Source of the DNA: Acidovorax facilis
Lineage (GTDB): Bacteria > Pseudomonadota > Gammaproteobacteria > Burkholderiales > Burkholderiaceae_C
Length of the DNA stretch: 64,000 nt
Direction of reading: 5' to 3'
Assembly: GCF_023913775.1 (NCBI RefSeq)
Contig: NZ_JAMXAX010000006.1
Coordinates: forward strand, 41,830 to 105,829
The notes below the pieces were generated by a model. The model saw only the letters and a list, made by a program, of their open reading frames with translations, was not told where the DNA came from and made no database searches. This document shows, piece after piece, positions 1 to 8,870 of this stretch; positions within the stretch are counted from its first letter, which is position 1, and the number at the start of each line of letters is the position of its first letter. The translations under genes were made by a program, and so were the position numbers.

Positions 1-2
1 AG

Positions 3-1664
3 GTCGAAAACCTGCGGATGCCGCCATTCCAGAAAAGCGAGCTCGTCGACGTCTGGTCGGCAGAGGCGAACATCGGCGTTCCCGTCCGGCCATTCCCGCG
101 CTGGATGCGCTGCGTGAAATGCGGCCTGCTATCCCCCTTCGATGCCGGACTGTTCGAGATCAAGGAGAACCGTTTCAGGCCCGAGCGAACTCGGTTCGTC
201 CACAAGGGCTGCCGAGGTTCAAAGGGCGATCAACCCGCGAAGGATGCCGATGCGGTGCCGGCGCGCTTCCTGCTAGCCTGCCGCGATGGTCACCTCGACG
301 ACTTCCCTTGGCACTACTTCGTCCACGGCGGCAACAGTTCATGCAAGGGCACGCTGCGCTTCTTCGAGAGCGGCGCCTCGCTGCAAACCGAAAACCTGTG
401 GGTGAAGTGTGATGCGTGTGGGGCATCGAGAAGCATGGCCCACGCCTTCGGCAAGGCGGGGAAAGAGAATCTACCCGCCTGCCGTGGACGCCACCCGCAC
501 CTTGATCACTTCGACCATGAATGCGACGAGGAGGCGCGTGCCGTTTTGCTGGGCGCCACGAATAGCTGGTTCCCGATCACGCTCTCGGCGCTCGCGATTC
601 CCCAGAGCAAGGACCCGCTCAGTCAGCTGGTTCAAGATGGCTGGGAGTTCTTCGAAGAGCTGGAATCCGAAGCCGAAGTGTCGTTGACGGTGAAGACCTT
701 GAAGAAGACCGGCGCGCTGCCAGGGATCGACAAATATCCCGCGGCGTCGATCTGGTCAGCCATCGAGGTGCACCGCACCGGTGGCGGACAGGAGGTCGTG
801 GGTGAAGCCGATATCAAGGGTCCAGAGTGGGACGTGCTGACGGAGGCCGATCCGCCCACGGACTACCCGCATTTCATGAGCAAGAAGGTCGGCACGCCGC
901 CGGCCTTTGCAAAGCACATCAGCAGAGTGTTGCTCCTGGAGCGACTGCGCGAGGTCAATGCCTTGCTGGGCTTCACTCGGGTGGAGGCGCCCGAAGAAAC
1001 GGGTGACCCGAACGAGCGGCCGCAGATGGCCAACCTCTCGCGAAGCAAGCCGGATTGGGTTCCCGCGAACCAAGTCCATGGCGAGGGCATCTTCATCCAG
1101 TTCGACGAACAGGCGCTCGTGGTGTGGGAGGCGCTACTGGCGGTGAATAAGGTCGATCAGATGCTCCGAGGTGGCCACAGGGGGTGGCGCAACTCACGTC
1201 ATCTCGACCCGGATGAGGGCTACCCCGGCATTCGCTACGCCATGCTTCATACGCTCTCACACCTGCTGATCCGTGAGCTGGCGCTGGAGTGCGGCTACAA
1301 CGCCGCGAGTATCCGCGAACGGATCTATGCCGACACTTCAGGCGATAGTCCGCAGGCCGGCATCCTCATCTACACCGCAGCAGCCGACTCTGATGGAACA
1401 CTGGGCGGCCTCGTCGATCTCGGCAAACCGGAGAACCTCGGGCGCCTGCTGGAACAGGCCTTGAACCGTTCGAAGATCTGCTCATCCGACCCGCTTTGCT
1501 CCGAGCACGATCCCGAGAAAGATCGCTCACTTCATGCTGCGGCTTGCCACGCTTGTAGCTTGGTGGCCGAGACCTCCTGCGAGCGCGGCAATCGCTACCT
1601 GGATCGGTCATTGTTGGTTCCGACCCTGGAACGCATCGACGCGGCTTTCTTCAAGGGCTTGTGA
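3..1664 (+). CDS. drmB: DrmB, DISARM DUF1998 protein (5' end outside window)
   Basis: DrmB is a core DISARM anti-phage protein that works with the DrmA helicase to recognise and restrict incoming phage DNA. The frame is open to the window edge (codons from base 3), and the GPGA-type N-terminus usual in the family is missing, so the gene is cut by the window and the ATG at 18 is probably internal. Paired cysteines near the start (CVKCG) and mid-protein (CDAC) look zinc-binding. The C-terminus has the DUF1998 signature: CSSDPLC, then HAAACHACSL, then ETSCERGNRYLDR. The next gene follows after one base. drmA and the methylase genes should lie to the left. Confidence 0.85.
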   Translation, partial: VENLRMPPFQKSELVDVWSAEANIGVPVRPFPRWMRCVKCGLLSPFDAGLFEIKENRFRPERTRFVHKGCRGSKGDQPAKDADAVPARFLLACRDGHLDDFPWHYFVHGGNSSCKGTLRFFESGASLQTENLWVKCDACGASRSMAHAFGKAGKENLPACRGRHPHLDHFDHECDEEARAVLLGATNSWFPITLSALAIPQSKDPLSQLVQDGWEFFEELESEAEVSLTVKTLKKTGALPGIDKYPAASIWSAIEVHRTGGGQEVVGEADIKGPEWDVLTEADPPTDYPHFMSKKVGTPPAFAKHISRVLLLERLREVNALLGFTRVEAPEETGDPNERPQMANLSRSKPDWVPANQVHGEGIFIQFDEQALVVWEALLAVNKVDQMLRGGHRGWRNSRHLDPDEGYPGIRYAMLHTLSHLLIRELALECGYNAASIRERIYADTSGDSPQAGILIYTAAADSDGTLGGLVDLGKPENLGRLLEQALNRSKICSSDPLCSEHDPEKDRSLHAAACHACSLVAETSCERGNRYLDRSLLVPTLERIDAAFFKGL

Positions 1665-1665
1665 C

Positions 1666-2427
1666 ATGGAAAAGCTCTTGGACGCCGTCGCAGCCGTGGT
1701 CTGTCTGGTCTCTCCAGAGAAGGTCCAGGCCATAGCTAGCCGGATTCGTCGGACCGATGCCAGCAAAACAGCCGGTGCGCTGTCGGGCGTGGTCAGCACC
1801 CCCGTTGCTGCTGAGGTTGTGGATCAGCTCATCGATGCTTGGCGAGCCAGTGAGGTCGGCGCCGATGAGCTTGCATCGATGCTGCTCGCCGCCGGCCATG
1901 TTTTCACCAAGGCTACGAATCAACAATCCACCGAACTCGTGTGGACGGGACCGACGACACCCTTCGTCTCGGCTCGACGAACCGAGCAGGCGCTACTGCA
2001 GGTCATCAACGCCGCTGAGCAGACCCTGTTCATCACCAGCTTCGTGGCCTATAACGTCTCGACCATCGTCAAGGCGCTGAATGCGGCAAGTTCCCGCGGA
2101 GTGGTCATCTCCATGCTGCTCGAGTTGTCTCAGGACCACGGCGGCAGCATCACCTTCGATGCGATAGGCAAGATGAGAACGCTGGTCCCCGCCGCACGAC
2201 TCTACGCCTGGCGTGATAAGGCCGACCTATTTTCCGACGGGCGCGTCCACGCCAAAGTCGCCGTAGCCGACGGCAGGATGTGTTTCATCACCAGCGCGAA
2301 CCTTACCGGGCACGCGATGGACAGGAACATGGAGGCCGGGCTACTGATCTCCAGGGGGCATATTCCCCCAACGCTGGATGAGCATCTGCGCGCGTTGGTC
2401 TCCATGAGGATCGTATCCCCGGTATGA
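1666..2427 (+). CDS. drmC: DrmC, phospholipase D-like DISARM protein
   Basis: This 253-residue PLD-superfamily protein is the usual third DISARM core gene. The ATG lies one base after the drmB stop, indicating translational coupling. The C-terminal half holds an HxK(x)4D motif (HAKVAVAD) followed by SANLT and an acidic residue in NMEAG, the phosphodiesterase active-site pattern. The N-terminal part is helical with no motif I recognise. In characterised DISARM, DrmC is accessory rather than essential. It is the last gene of the locus here: 25 bases later the opposite strand holds a fragment of an ICE gene. Identity rests on drmB adjacency plus the PLD motif. Confidence 0.8.
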   Translation: MEKLLDAVAAVVCLVSPEKVQAIASRIRRTDASKTAGALSGVVSTPVAAEVVDQLIDAWRASEVGADELASMLLAAGHVFTKATNQQSTELVWTGPTTPFVSARRTEQALLQVINAAEQTLFITSFVAYNVSTIVKALNAASSRGVVISMLLELSQDHGGSITFDAIGKMRTLVPAARLYAWRDKADLFSDGRVHAKVAVADGRMCFITSANLTGHAMDRNMEAGLLISRGHIPPTLDEHLRALVSMRIVSPV

Positions 2428-2452
2428 CACGATTGCGATGCCCTCGGGTGAT

Positions 2453-2713
2453 TCACAGATACTTCTTAAAGCTCCCCGCCGCAATATCCATCGCCACCCC
2501 AAGCAGCACGGCGCTGGGCAGCAGGATCAGCAGCGGGTTCACGCTGACCGGCAGTGCCAGGTAAGTCACCCACGGCAGCACGGCCAGCGGGATCAGGCTG
2601 GCCTTGGCGCGGTGATAGATGAACCCCGACTCGCGTCCCGCGCCGAAGCGGCGGACGTCCCGGCGTACCAAGCCGTCCACCAGCCCGACGAAGGTGGCAC
2701 GCTGGGACGACAT
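2453..2713 (-). pseudogene. Truncated 3' copy of the TIGR03747 ICE membrane gene
   Basis: The reading frame here encodes about 80 residues matching the C-terminus of the intact gene at 8871-9620: FVGLVDGLVRRD, RRFGAGRESGF, and the ending FKKYL. The upstream three-quarters, including the first membrane segments, is missing. Homology stops at about 2694, where the sequence passes into the end of the CBASS island. No plausible start or ribosome-binding site precedes it, so it is a relic and not a functional gene. It marks one edge of an insertion (see the paired repeat entries). Confidence 0.8.
2456..2694. repeat. Direct repeat copy A, left edge of CBASS island
   Basis: This 239-bp stretch aligns without gaps to 8874-9112. 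By eye about 25 positions differ (roughly 90% identity), most within the first 65 bases. Both copies lie in the same orientation. Copy B is the 3' end of an intact ICE gene and copy A a fragment, so the DNA between them looks like an insertion that supplied a replacement gene end. Confidence 0.85.
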
Positions 2714-2728
2714 TGGTTTGTTGTGTCG

Positions 2729-3214
2729 CTATTCCACAGGGAAAAATACTGATCCTTGGCCTGAACTTGGCACCAACTCAATATACAGGGCATTTCGGCC
2801 AACAATGACAGCGAGCGTTGGTCGCTTATCCCGACGCTTGGCCGTCAGATGCTTCCATTCCGATCTATCGAGGCCAGACGGGTTGGGGATGCCTTCCGGA
2901 TGGGTGTGCCATTCGCCCAAATAGCGGATGGTTCCCTGGCTCGCCGTCCATCGAGCCAGTGCAATGGCTTCGTGGCCGAATGGCATTCTCTCGAACAGGT
3001 AGCGAAACCGTTTGTCCCATTCCGTAGGAACCGTTGCCTGCTCAATGAGCATGTGAGTTCCATGGACAGAGCCGAGTAGCAGCCCGCCAGCTTCGCAGTC
3101 AGAATCACTGGCCTGAACATGCTGGTAGAAGGTCTCCAGCGTGGTCTTCGAGAAATGCAGCAGCGTTCTGTTGTCGTCGGCCGCCCAAGAACTCATGAAC
3201 TGCATAAGGGACAT
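2729..3214 (-). CDS. cap3: Cap3, JAMM deconjugating protease of type II CBASS
   Basis: A Mov34/JAB1-type metalloprotease of 161 residues. In type II CBASS it reverses the Cap2-catalysed conjugation of the cyclase C-terminus. The JAMM zinc signature is complete: Glu41, then HTHP with His103 and His105, Ser113 and Asp116. The start at 3214 (MSLMQF) overlaps the cap2 stop by 22 bases; an ATG at 3205 is also possible, and the longer open frame to 3313 lies inside cap2. It is the last gene of the CBASS operon and ends just inside the island's left edge. Confidence 0.85.
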   Translation of the reverse strand: MSLMQFMSSWAADDNRTLLHFSKTTLETFYQHVQASDSDCEAGGLLLGSVHGTHMLIEQATVPTEWDKRFRYLFERMPFGHEAIALARWTASQGTIRYLGEWHTHPEGIPNPSGLDRSEWKHLTAKRRDKRPTLAVIVGRNALYIELVPSSGQGSVFFPVE

Positions 3215-4824
3215 TCCCGATCCCGCAGCGGATCGCAATCGGGTGTGGCAAGCTGCTGGGAGCTGTCGATCAACCTGGTACGCAACGCGGGGGAATAGAC
3301 GCCGTTGACCCAATCAAGGGTCATCTCAGCGCCCAGGCTGGCAGCGTGCACCGACACCGAAGCGGGGAATGGCACGTACAAGCCCTCGCATCCATGCCCC
3401 GCCAAAATGGCAGGAAGAGGATCAATGGTAGAACGGAGTTCGCCCCTTCTGTTGCTATGCCAAAGACATCGATAGCACGCATCAGATGCGTTCGTCCTCA
3501 GGAGCGCACGGACAGCCGTTCCCGGCCCCTCGATCCAGACCGAAAGCATGGGCGTCGGAGGCGGATAGTGGCTGCACAGCCAATGCCCGAGGGATTCTTC
3601 CCCGGTGGCATCTACAAGCAGGTCCAGCTCTCCCAATTCGGCCTGCCTGACATCCACGGGCAGCGCGCGAATCTCGGCGCCTGGCGCCAAGCGCTTGAGT
3701 TCCTTCGCCATAGCCTCGGCTTTGTTCGACAGCAAGTCTGGGAATCCCAGGCGATGGCGCCCGATGTTTTGCGGGAGAAGGCAATCGAAATCCACCAACG
3801 TGAGTTTTCCGCCGCATGTCCCCGCCCCAGCCTTGACAAGCATATCCGACAGATAGCCGCCAATCGTGCCGCATCCAACGACGGTGATGTTCTTCCCTGC
3901 AAGCGTCTTTGACTTCGGCATGTTCCGCTGGGCAAGATACCGATCGTCAATTCTGACCACAGAGATGGGCATCACCTTCAACCCAAAGCTCGAATCCCTG
4001 CGATCTACGAGCTTGCCCTTTTGGACAGGACGTTGGCGGTCATAGAGAACCGCAAAGCCATAGGTCATCAGCGGAGACTCGATGACGATCAGAACTCCGT
4101 TGGCCTTCTTCCTTTCCCCTTCCTTGATACGCTCGTGAATCTTGCGCCGGCACCGGGGGTCAAGGGTGCTTTGCCACGCCAAGATATCCCCAACTGTTTC
4201 AGGAGGCCAATGGCTGGTCAAAGGGCGGGGTTGAGCACCAGTCTTTACCCGGTAAGTCAGCACCGTTCTATCGGTGACTTGGTAGCCGAGCGACTTCAGC
4301 TTCTCAGTTGTTCGATCTTCGTTGTCGGTGATGAACCACAAAGGGCACCCATTGGCCTGCGCGACTATGCAGTTCTGTCGGCCTAGATCCTCGCCCTGCA
4401 TGTCCACGAAACAATGCCAGCCGTGCCAATAGGCGAAGAACTCTTCCGCGAGGTCTTCGATCATCTCCCCCTGCATGATCTGCCCGAACACGACGGCCGC
4501 GCGTTGCAGGCACGCTAGCGACTGTCCGACAGGATCGTAGATGTCCAGAACGACGGTGCCCTTGGCGAGATAGCAAAGCCCGCCATCCGCGCCAAGATGA
4601 GGAACCGCTGCGGGCAGCTCAGGAGGGATTTCCAGCAGCCGGATGCGAGGCAAGTCGAAGAACGTGGGGTCGAGCTGGACTTCGCACGGACAACCCTTCT
4701 CCGCTTGGGGCGGGATCAAACGCCCGTGCAGCCTGAACCAGCCGTCATCCGTCTTGCCAACAAACTCGAAGCCTCGCTGCTTGAATGCCTCGATCACGTC
4801 TGCGACTGCTGCGGTGCTGCTCAT
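3193..4824 (-). CDS. cap2: Cap2, fused E2-E1 ubiquitin-like transferase of CBASS
   Basis: This 543-residue protein joins an N-terminal E2-like domain to a C-terminal ThiF/E1-like adenylation domain. In type II CBASS it activates the cyclase by conjugating its C-terminus. Visible features: probable E2 cysteine Cys84 in GGLCYL; nucleotide-binding loop GCGTIGG at 318-324 followed by VDFD; a candidate E1 cysteine Cys479 in HGCEGL; and a probable zinc site from CYRC (450-453) and CPLC (538-541). The start overlaps the cyclase stop by four bases (ATGA). All expected catalytic positions seem present, so the conjugation branch should be active. Confidence 0.88.
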   Translation of the reverse strand: MSSTAAVADVIEAFKQRGFEFVGKTDDGWFRLHGRLIPPQAEKGCPCEVQLDPTFFDLPRIRLLEIPPELPAAVPHLGADGGLCYLAKGTVVLDIYDPVGQSLACLQRAAVVFGQIMQGEMIEDLAEEFFAYWHGWHCFVDMQGEDLGRQNCIVAQANGCPLWFITDNEDRTTEKLKSLGYQVTDRTVLTYRVKTGAQPRPLTSHWPPETVGDILAWQSTLDPRCRRKIHERIKEGERKKANGVLIVIESPLMTYGFAVLYDRQRPVQKGKLVDRRDSSFGLKVMPISVVRIDDRYLAQRNMPKSKTLAGKNITVVGCGTIGGYLSDMLVKAGAGTCGGKLTLVDFDCLLPQNIGRHRLGFPDLLSNKAEAMAKELKRLAPGAEIRALPVDVRQAELGELDLLVDATGEESLGHWLCSHYPPPTPMLSVWIEGPGTAVRALLRTNASDACYRCLWHSNRRGELRSTIDPLPAILAGHGCEGLYVPFPASVSVHAASLGAEMTLDWVNGVYSPALRTRLIDSSQQLATPDCDPLRDRECPLCSS

Positions 4825-5963
4825 CCAGCCTTCGTTCGCCCGATAAGTTCGCTAGGACCAGCAGCGGCGGGAGCCGCGGCAATGGTGGCGGCAACGGACA
4901 CCACCTTGACCCGATCCGGCTCGTTCGGAAAGCGCGGGCCGAACTCGCCTCGCATCCAGATGCAGGCCTGTGAAGGACTGCCAGCGCCGGTTGCTCCGCG
5001 CAGCACCTTCTCAAATTCTTCGAAGGCGTTTGCCGCTTCTTCGAGACCCGCCTGACCAAGTCGCTCTGTGAGCGACTCGGACTCATCCACGGGGTTGTTC
5101 ACTCCCGCACGCAACCGGGCCGGCAGTGCAGCGACAACATCCACCAAGGCGAGGTCGTCGCGCCGGTCGCGCTTCTCAAAGAGCGGAGCTGCGGCAGCCA
5201 TCAACAGGATCGAGGCGGGTCCTCCGCTGGACCACCTCCAATCGCGGAAGGCTTTCAGGTAACGAACCACACGCCGGAACTGCTCCCCCTTGGCTTCCAC
5301 CTCGCCCAGGAACCATTCCTTGACGGGCCTAGGGTCGGAGGGCATCCAGTTGCATTCCCGGTGGGCGAGGAGCACCTTTTCGCGAGGCAATGCCGTCCAA
5401 GCATCCCGCTCCGCTTTGATCACGGCGTCCATCAGCGAGTCATACCCAAAGCGCCTCATAGAGGCCTCTGCCAGATTGACAAATTCCTGATCGGGGATCG
5501 CGTACAGCGGGATGTCAATGTGTGCATAGCTGGCAATGACGATGCGGATGCACGTTGGCTTGTCGGTGACAAGCCTCCACCTCTTTTCCTCGACCAGCGG
5601 CTTCAAGGCTTCTTCCGCAGCGGCAAAGAACACCGTCGCCGCAGTGCTGGGACGCCTCGTCTGCGAGACGAAACTCATTGGGAGATAGCAGCCATCATCG
5701 ACATCCGCCTGCTGAGGGCGTTGTGCCGGTGAGTTCAGGGTCTTGTATGCCCATGACCCTTGCGTGAAGAAGCGCGGCTGCGGCACGTCTTCCGTGTATC
5801 CGCTTGCCCGCAGCACGCGAGGGATGCCTGAGCGCAGGCAGTCCCTGACATCAGTGCGTGCACTGGCGATCCATTCGCGTTGCTCAGACGTCAGATCCAG
5901 CTCGTCATGCATGCAGGATTCGTCATCAACGGTGGTGAAGAAAAGCGGGCTCAGGTTCAGCAT
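4821..5963 (-). CDS. CBASS CD-NTase, DncV-like cyclic dinucleotide synthase
   Basis: A 380-residue CD-NTase which on phage sensing should make a cyclic dinucleotide that activates CapV. The nucleotidyltransferase motif is clear: GSWAYKTL with Gly69-Ser70, then the metal-binding pair Asp87 and Asp89 (ADVDDG), and a third acid at about Asp150 (HIDIPLY). The arrangement resembles DncV, so 3'3'-cGAMP is the likely product by family analogy. The C-terminus ends in Lys-Ala-Gly, a glycine terminus suited to Cap2 conjugation. The ATG at 5963 overlaps the capV stop (ATGCTGA); the longer open frame to 6263 lies inside capV and is not used. Confidence 0.9.
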   Translation of the reverse strand: MLNLSPLFFTTVDDESCMHDELDLTSEQREWIASARTDVRDCLRSGIPRVLRASGYTEDVPQPRFFTQGSWAYKTLNSPAQRPQQADVDDGCYLPMSFVSQTRRPSTAATVFFAAAEEALKPLVEEKRWRLVTDKPTCIRIVIASYAHIDIPLYAIPDQEFVNLAEASMRRFGYDSLMDAVIKAERDAWTALPREKVLLAHRECNWMPSDPRPVKEWFLGEVEAKGEQFRRVVRYLKAFRDWRWSSGGPASILLMAAAAPLFEKRDRRDDLALVDVVAALPARLRAGVNNPVDESESLTERLGQAGLEEAANAFEEFEKVLRGATGAGSPSQACIWMRGEFGPRFPNEPDRVKVVSVAATIAAAPAAAGPSELIGRTKAG

Positions 5964-6958
5964 GCGGCCTCCGGAACATTCTTGTTGGGGCCGTGATAGA
6001 AGATGGGAGCGCCGGCCTGGTGCGCTCGAAACGGTTGGAAAAGAGGATCGCCGAGCGCACGCTGCGCCGCGTGGTTGCCGCGATCCTTGAGCGTATTCGT
6101 GGCGCCAATGGAAACCCGATCCAGCGACTTCACGTCCTTGCTTTGATCCGGCGTCGCCTTGTCGTCGATCTGGAAGTAGTTGTTCCCCAGCGCCTGCCGC
6201 AGCATGTAGTCCACCGACGACTCCTGGGCGGAGATCACGAGGTCGAAGAGCCCGCCGCGCCACTTGCCGAATCCGCGGTCAAGGCTGGCGCCGCCGCGAA
6301 CGGTCGCACCGATGGTCATCGTGCCGATGGCGAGGACCCGAACCAGCGCATCCTGTTTCGGCGCCAGGAACGTCTTGACTTCGTGCAACCCGAACAGGCC
6401 CGGGGCGTTGCCCACCAGCCCCCCGTCCGCGAAGACACCACGGTCGTTGCGCGCCAGAGGAAAGTAGACGGGCGCAGCGGCGGTTGCCAACGCGACATCG
6501 ACGATCTTCATGCGGTGATCCAACTCGAAGGAAGGATGGTGAGGCGTCTTGAAGAACTGCCCACGTCCCGTCGAGTAGTTGACTGCCGGCACAAGAACAC
6601 GATGCTTCAGGTCGCCGATCGTGGTCCCTTGGAAGCGCTCGGTCAGCACCTCTTTCAATCCCGCTGAGTCATGCTTTGCGGTCAACCAGAATCCCAGAAG
6701 CTGGCGTGGAAGGCTGCGGTAACCAAAGATGCGGCTGCCCTGTTCTTCAAACAGTGCCTTGAGTTCGTGGGCCGGAATTTCCGCAGCCAGCCCCAAAGCC
6801 AGCATCCCTCCTGCCGATGTGCCGCAAATCAGATCAAAGTGCGAAGCGATAGGACGGCCCAGCACGGTTTCGAGTTCGGCGAGAACCGTGGCGGTGTACA
6901 GGCCGCGATAACCGCCCCCTGACAGGGCGAGCACGTGGTAGGTAGGGATGTTCGTCAT
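5957..6958 (-). CDS. capV: CapV, patatin-like phospholipase effector of CBASS
   Basis: A 333-residue patatin-family lipase. On binding the cyclic dinucleotide it degrades membrane phospholipids and aborts infection. The three patatin signatures are present: oxyanion loop GGGYRG at 14-19, nucleophile elbow GTSAGG with Ser48, and catalytic Asp178 in DGGLVGN. No signal peptide or membrane segment is seen, as expected for a cytosolic enzyme. It lies six bases after the DUF2188 gene and overlaps the cyclase start by seven. The order capV-cyclase-cap2-cap3 is that of the Vibrio cholerae prototype operon. Confidence 0.9.
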   Translation of the reverse strand: MTNIPTYHVLALSGGGYRGLYTATVLAELETVLGRPIASHFDLICGTSAGGMLALGLAAEIPAHELKALFEEQGSRIFGYRSLPRQLLGFWLTAKHDSAGLKEVLTERFQGTTIGDLKHRVLVPAVNYSTGRGQFFKTPHHPSFELDHRMKIVDVALATAAAPVYFPLARNDRGVFADGGLVGNAPGLFGLHEVKTFLAPKQDALVRVLAIGTMTIGATVRGGASLDRGFGKWRGGLFDLVISAQESSVDYMLRQALGNNYFQIDDKATPDQSKDVKSLDRVSIGATNTLKDRGNHAAQRALGDPLFQPFRAHQAGAPIFYHGPNKNVPEAAC

Positions 6959-6964
6959 GGCACT

Positions 6965-7189
6965 TCAGCCCTTCGGCGGGAAGGAGTCGTTGCCGTGGCT
7001 GTCCTTGTCACGAATACGGCCATCCGGACGATGGATGACGAGTTCGGACTGCTGGTTGCGCGCGATATCCCTCGCTGCGTCAATGGCCTGTTGCTGCGTG
7101 TCGTGCACGGAGGTCGCCCGCTGATTGCCGGCTCCCTTGACGGCCCAACCATCCTGATGAGGAACAACATGCTGATTCTTGCCTGCCAT
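6965..7189 (-). CDS. DUF2188 small protein, first gene of CBASS operon
   Basis: A 74-residue protein matching the DUF2188 pattern: HVVPHQDGWAVKG near the start, an AIDAARDIARNQ helix, and a C-terminal LVIHRPDGRI followed by a basic tail ending in PPKG. Its function is unknown. A good ribosome-binding site (AGGAGA) precedes the ATG, and capV starts six bases after its stop, so it should be the promoter-proximal cistron of the CBASS transcript. This is not a standard CBASS component; it may be an accessory or a passenger. Confidence 0.8.
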   Translation of the reverse strand: MAGKNQHVVPHQDGWAVKGAGNQRATSVHDTQQQAIDAARDIARNQQSELVIHRPDGRIRDKDSHGNDSFPPKG

Positions 7190-7476
7190 GATGGCTCTCC
7201 TACAGTGGAACTATCGAAGTCCCAGCCGCTCGGCTGGGTTGTCAACGGCCGCCCGCTGTAGCACAATTCGTTGCTCATGCAGACAACAGGAAGGCCGAGC
7301 CAATCCAACCTGGAGCAGGCGTAAAACCCACATCTGTTGTCTGGCTGGACAACAATGTATCAGAGCACGTGCGCCGGCGCAACTGGCGTGCGGCGTGCGC
7401 CTTTGAACATCAACCGGATGTGGAGGGGCAACAGAGGGCTTGGCCCTTCTTCCCGCAACCGCAAGGATCAGAACTC
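7190..7476. promoter_or_regulatory. Divergent control region between CBASS operon and capH-capP
   Basis: This 287-bp region must hold both divergent promoters. It has a perfect 8-bp-arm inverted repeat (7221-7238, CCCAGCCG arms), and an inverted repeat of CAGACAACAG (7280-7289) with CTGTTGTCTG (7334-7343). Further GACAA/TTGTC half-sites lie at 7239-7243 and 7348-7352. The recurring half-sites suggest operators for the neighbouring HTH protein. I could not assign -35/-10 boxes with confidence. Confidence 0.5.
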
Positions 7477-7863
7477 ATGCCGCAAACAGGCCTAGGCGTC
7501 GCCCTCAAGACGCTACGCGAACGCAGAACCCTTTCCCTGCGTGAGATCGGCCAGCTATCGTCAGTTGATCATGCTTATGTCCACCGCCTCGAAACAGGCG
7601 AGAAGACAAACCCATCCCAAGACTTGGTCGAGAAGCTGTTGAAGGTTCTCAAGCCGGGAGAAAGAGATGCCGCACTCGTGATGTGGCTGGTTGACCACGC
7701 AGACGCTGATCCCAGCCTTGTTGAGTTCGTGCTACAAGATCCCTCGATCAGCATCGATATTTTTTCGGCCGCGGCTGGAGTCAGGCATCGGGGAAATGCA
7801 AGGCCTGACCCCGCGACGCTCATCGCCCGAATCAAAAAGGCCTTCGACGACGAGGACGACTGA
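7477..7863 (+). CDS. CapH-like XRE-family repressor of CBASS
   Basis: A 128-residue cytosolic protein with an N-terminal Cro/C1-type helix-turn-helix (about residues 5-60: LGVALKTLRER, LREIGQL, YVHRLETGEK). The ATG at 7477 is the first residue of the HTH fold; the in-frame extension back to 7369 lacks homology. It is divergent from the CBASS operon and followed after two bases by an ImmA/IrrE-type peptidase gene. This matches the described CapH-CapP module, in which CapH represses CBASS until CapP cleaves it during DNA damage. The assignment comes from architecture and position. Confidence 0.78.
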   Translation: MPQTGLGVALKTLRERRTLSLREIGQLSSVDHAYVHRLETGEKTNPSQDLVEKLLKVLKPGERDAALVMWLVDHADADPSLVEFVLQDPSISIDIFSAAAGVRHRGNARPDPATLIARIKKAFDDEDD

Positions 7864-7865
7864 AC

Positions 7866-8735
7866 ATGGACGAGGCGGATGTCAGGCAAAGAGCGCGCGC
7901 GTTTGTCGCGAGAGTCGATGCTTCGAACATCCGGGAAGACCTGTCTCCGTACGTGATTGCGGCTAACGCCAAGGTCAAGAAGGATGAGCTTGGCGAGGGG
8001 GAGTCTGGCTATACCGTTACCAAGCCGAACGGGAAGCACATCATCACTGTGAATTCGCTGGAGACTGACGAGCGCCAGCGCTTCACTGTCTGCCACGAAA
8101 TAGCTCATATCGTGCTCGGCTTGGAATCAAGCCACGACGAGGTGCCGTCATGGTCCTATGCAAAGCGACATCCGAACGAGATCGCCTGCGACACGTTTGC
8201 CGCTGAGCTGCTGATGCCCTATCAGCAATGGCTCTCCGCTGTTCCCAAGGAAGAACCCTCCCTGGAACTCATCCAACACATGGCCGACTTGTTCGGCACA
8301 TCATTCCCTGCGGCGGCGTCAAGGTTCGCCAGTCTCAGCGATATGCCGTGCGCATTCGTCACCATGGAGCGCGGTGCGGTGCGGTATGCCGCACGCTCCA
8401 CGGCCCTGCGGCAAGCAGGGGCCTGGATACCTCCCAGGTCGGTAATTCCAGCAGGCTCCGTGGCTCACCGAATCCGCTCTTCAGGGAATAGCGCTACTGA
8501 GACGGGGGAAGTTGCACAGGACGTCTGGTTCGACAACTGGGAAAAGTGCCTTGACCTCTGGGAGCTTTCAAGGCACTACCTGCGCACCGATACCACCATC
8601 TCCTTGCTATGGTTCGACAGTGACGATTTGCCGGAGGTGGAGGTAAACCGGTTCGGCGCGCGTGTCGAAGACGATGGAGGCTTGGCTGAACTGACGGGAG
8701 AACTGCCATGGCCGGGGCGAAGCAGGCGCCGCTGA
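7866..8735 (+). CDS. CapP-like ImmA/IrrE-family metallopeptidase
   Basis: A 289-residue protein with a zinc peptidase motif His77-Glu78-x-x-His81 (CHEIAHIVLG) and the family's downstream ExxxCDTFAAELLMP helix giving the third ligand around residues 105-117. The C-terminal ~150 residues form a separate domain, as in ImmA relatives. In characterised CBASS the partner peptidase cleaves CapH and derepresses the defence genes, with single-stranded DNA reported as the stimulus. Cys76 directly before the HExxH is worth noting as a possible cysteine-switch residue. It is the last gene on this strand before the island's right edge. Confidence 0.8.
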   Translation: MDEADVRQRARAFVARVDASNIREDLSPYVIAANAKVKKDELGEGESGYTVTKPNGKHIITVNSLETDERQRFTVCHEIAHIVLGLESSHDEVPSWSYAKRHPNEIACDTFAAELLMPYQQWLSAVPKEEPSLELIQHMADLFGTSFPAAASRFASLSDMPCAFVTMERGAVRYAARSTALRQAGAWIPPRSVIPAGSVAHRIRSSGNSATETGEVAQDVWFDNWEKCLDLWELSRHYLRTDTTISLLWFDSDDLPEVEVNRFGARVEDDGGLAELTGELPWPGRSRRR

Positions 8736-8870
8736 AAAGCAATCACGGCCACGACCGCAAGGAGGTTTCTCTTGTACGCCATAGCAGATTGTGCCGATGG
8801 GTATTGAGATTCCTCATTCCTCCATGCAGGGTACCCACGGAGTCCGAGATGGAGAATCTATCGCGCGCTC

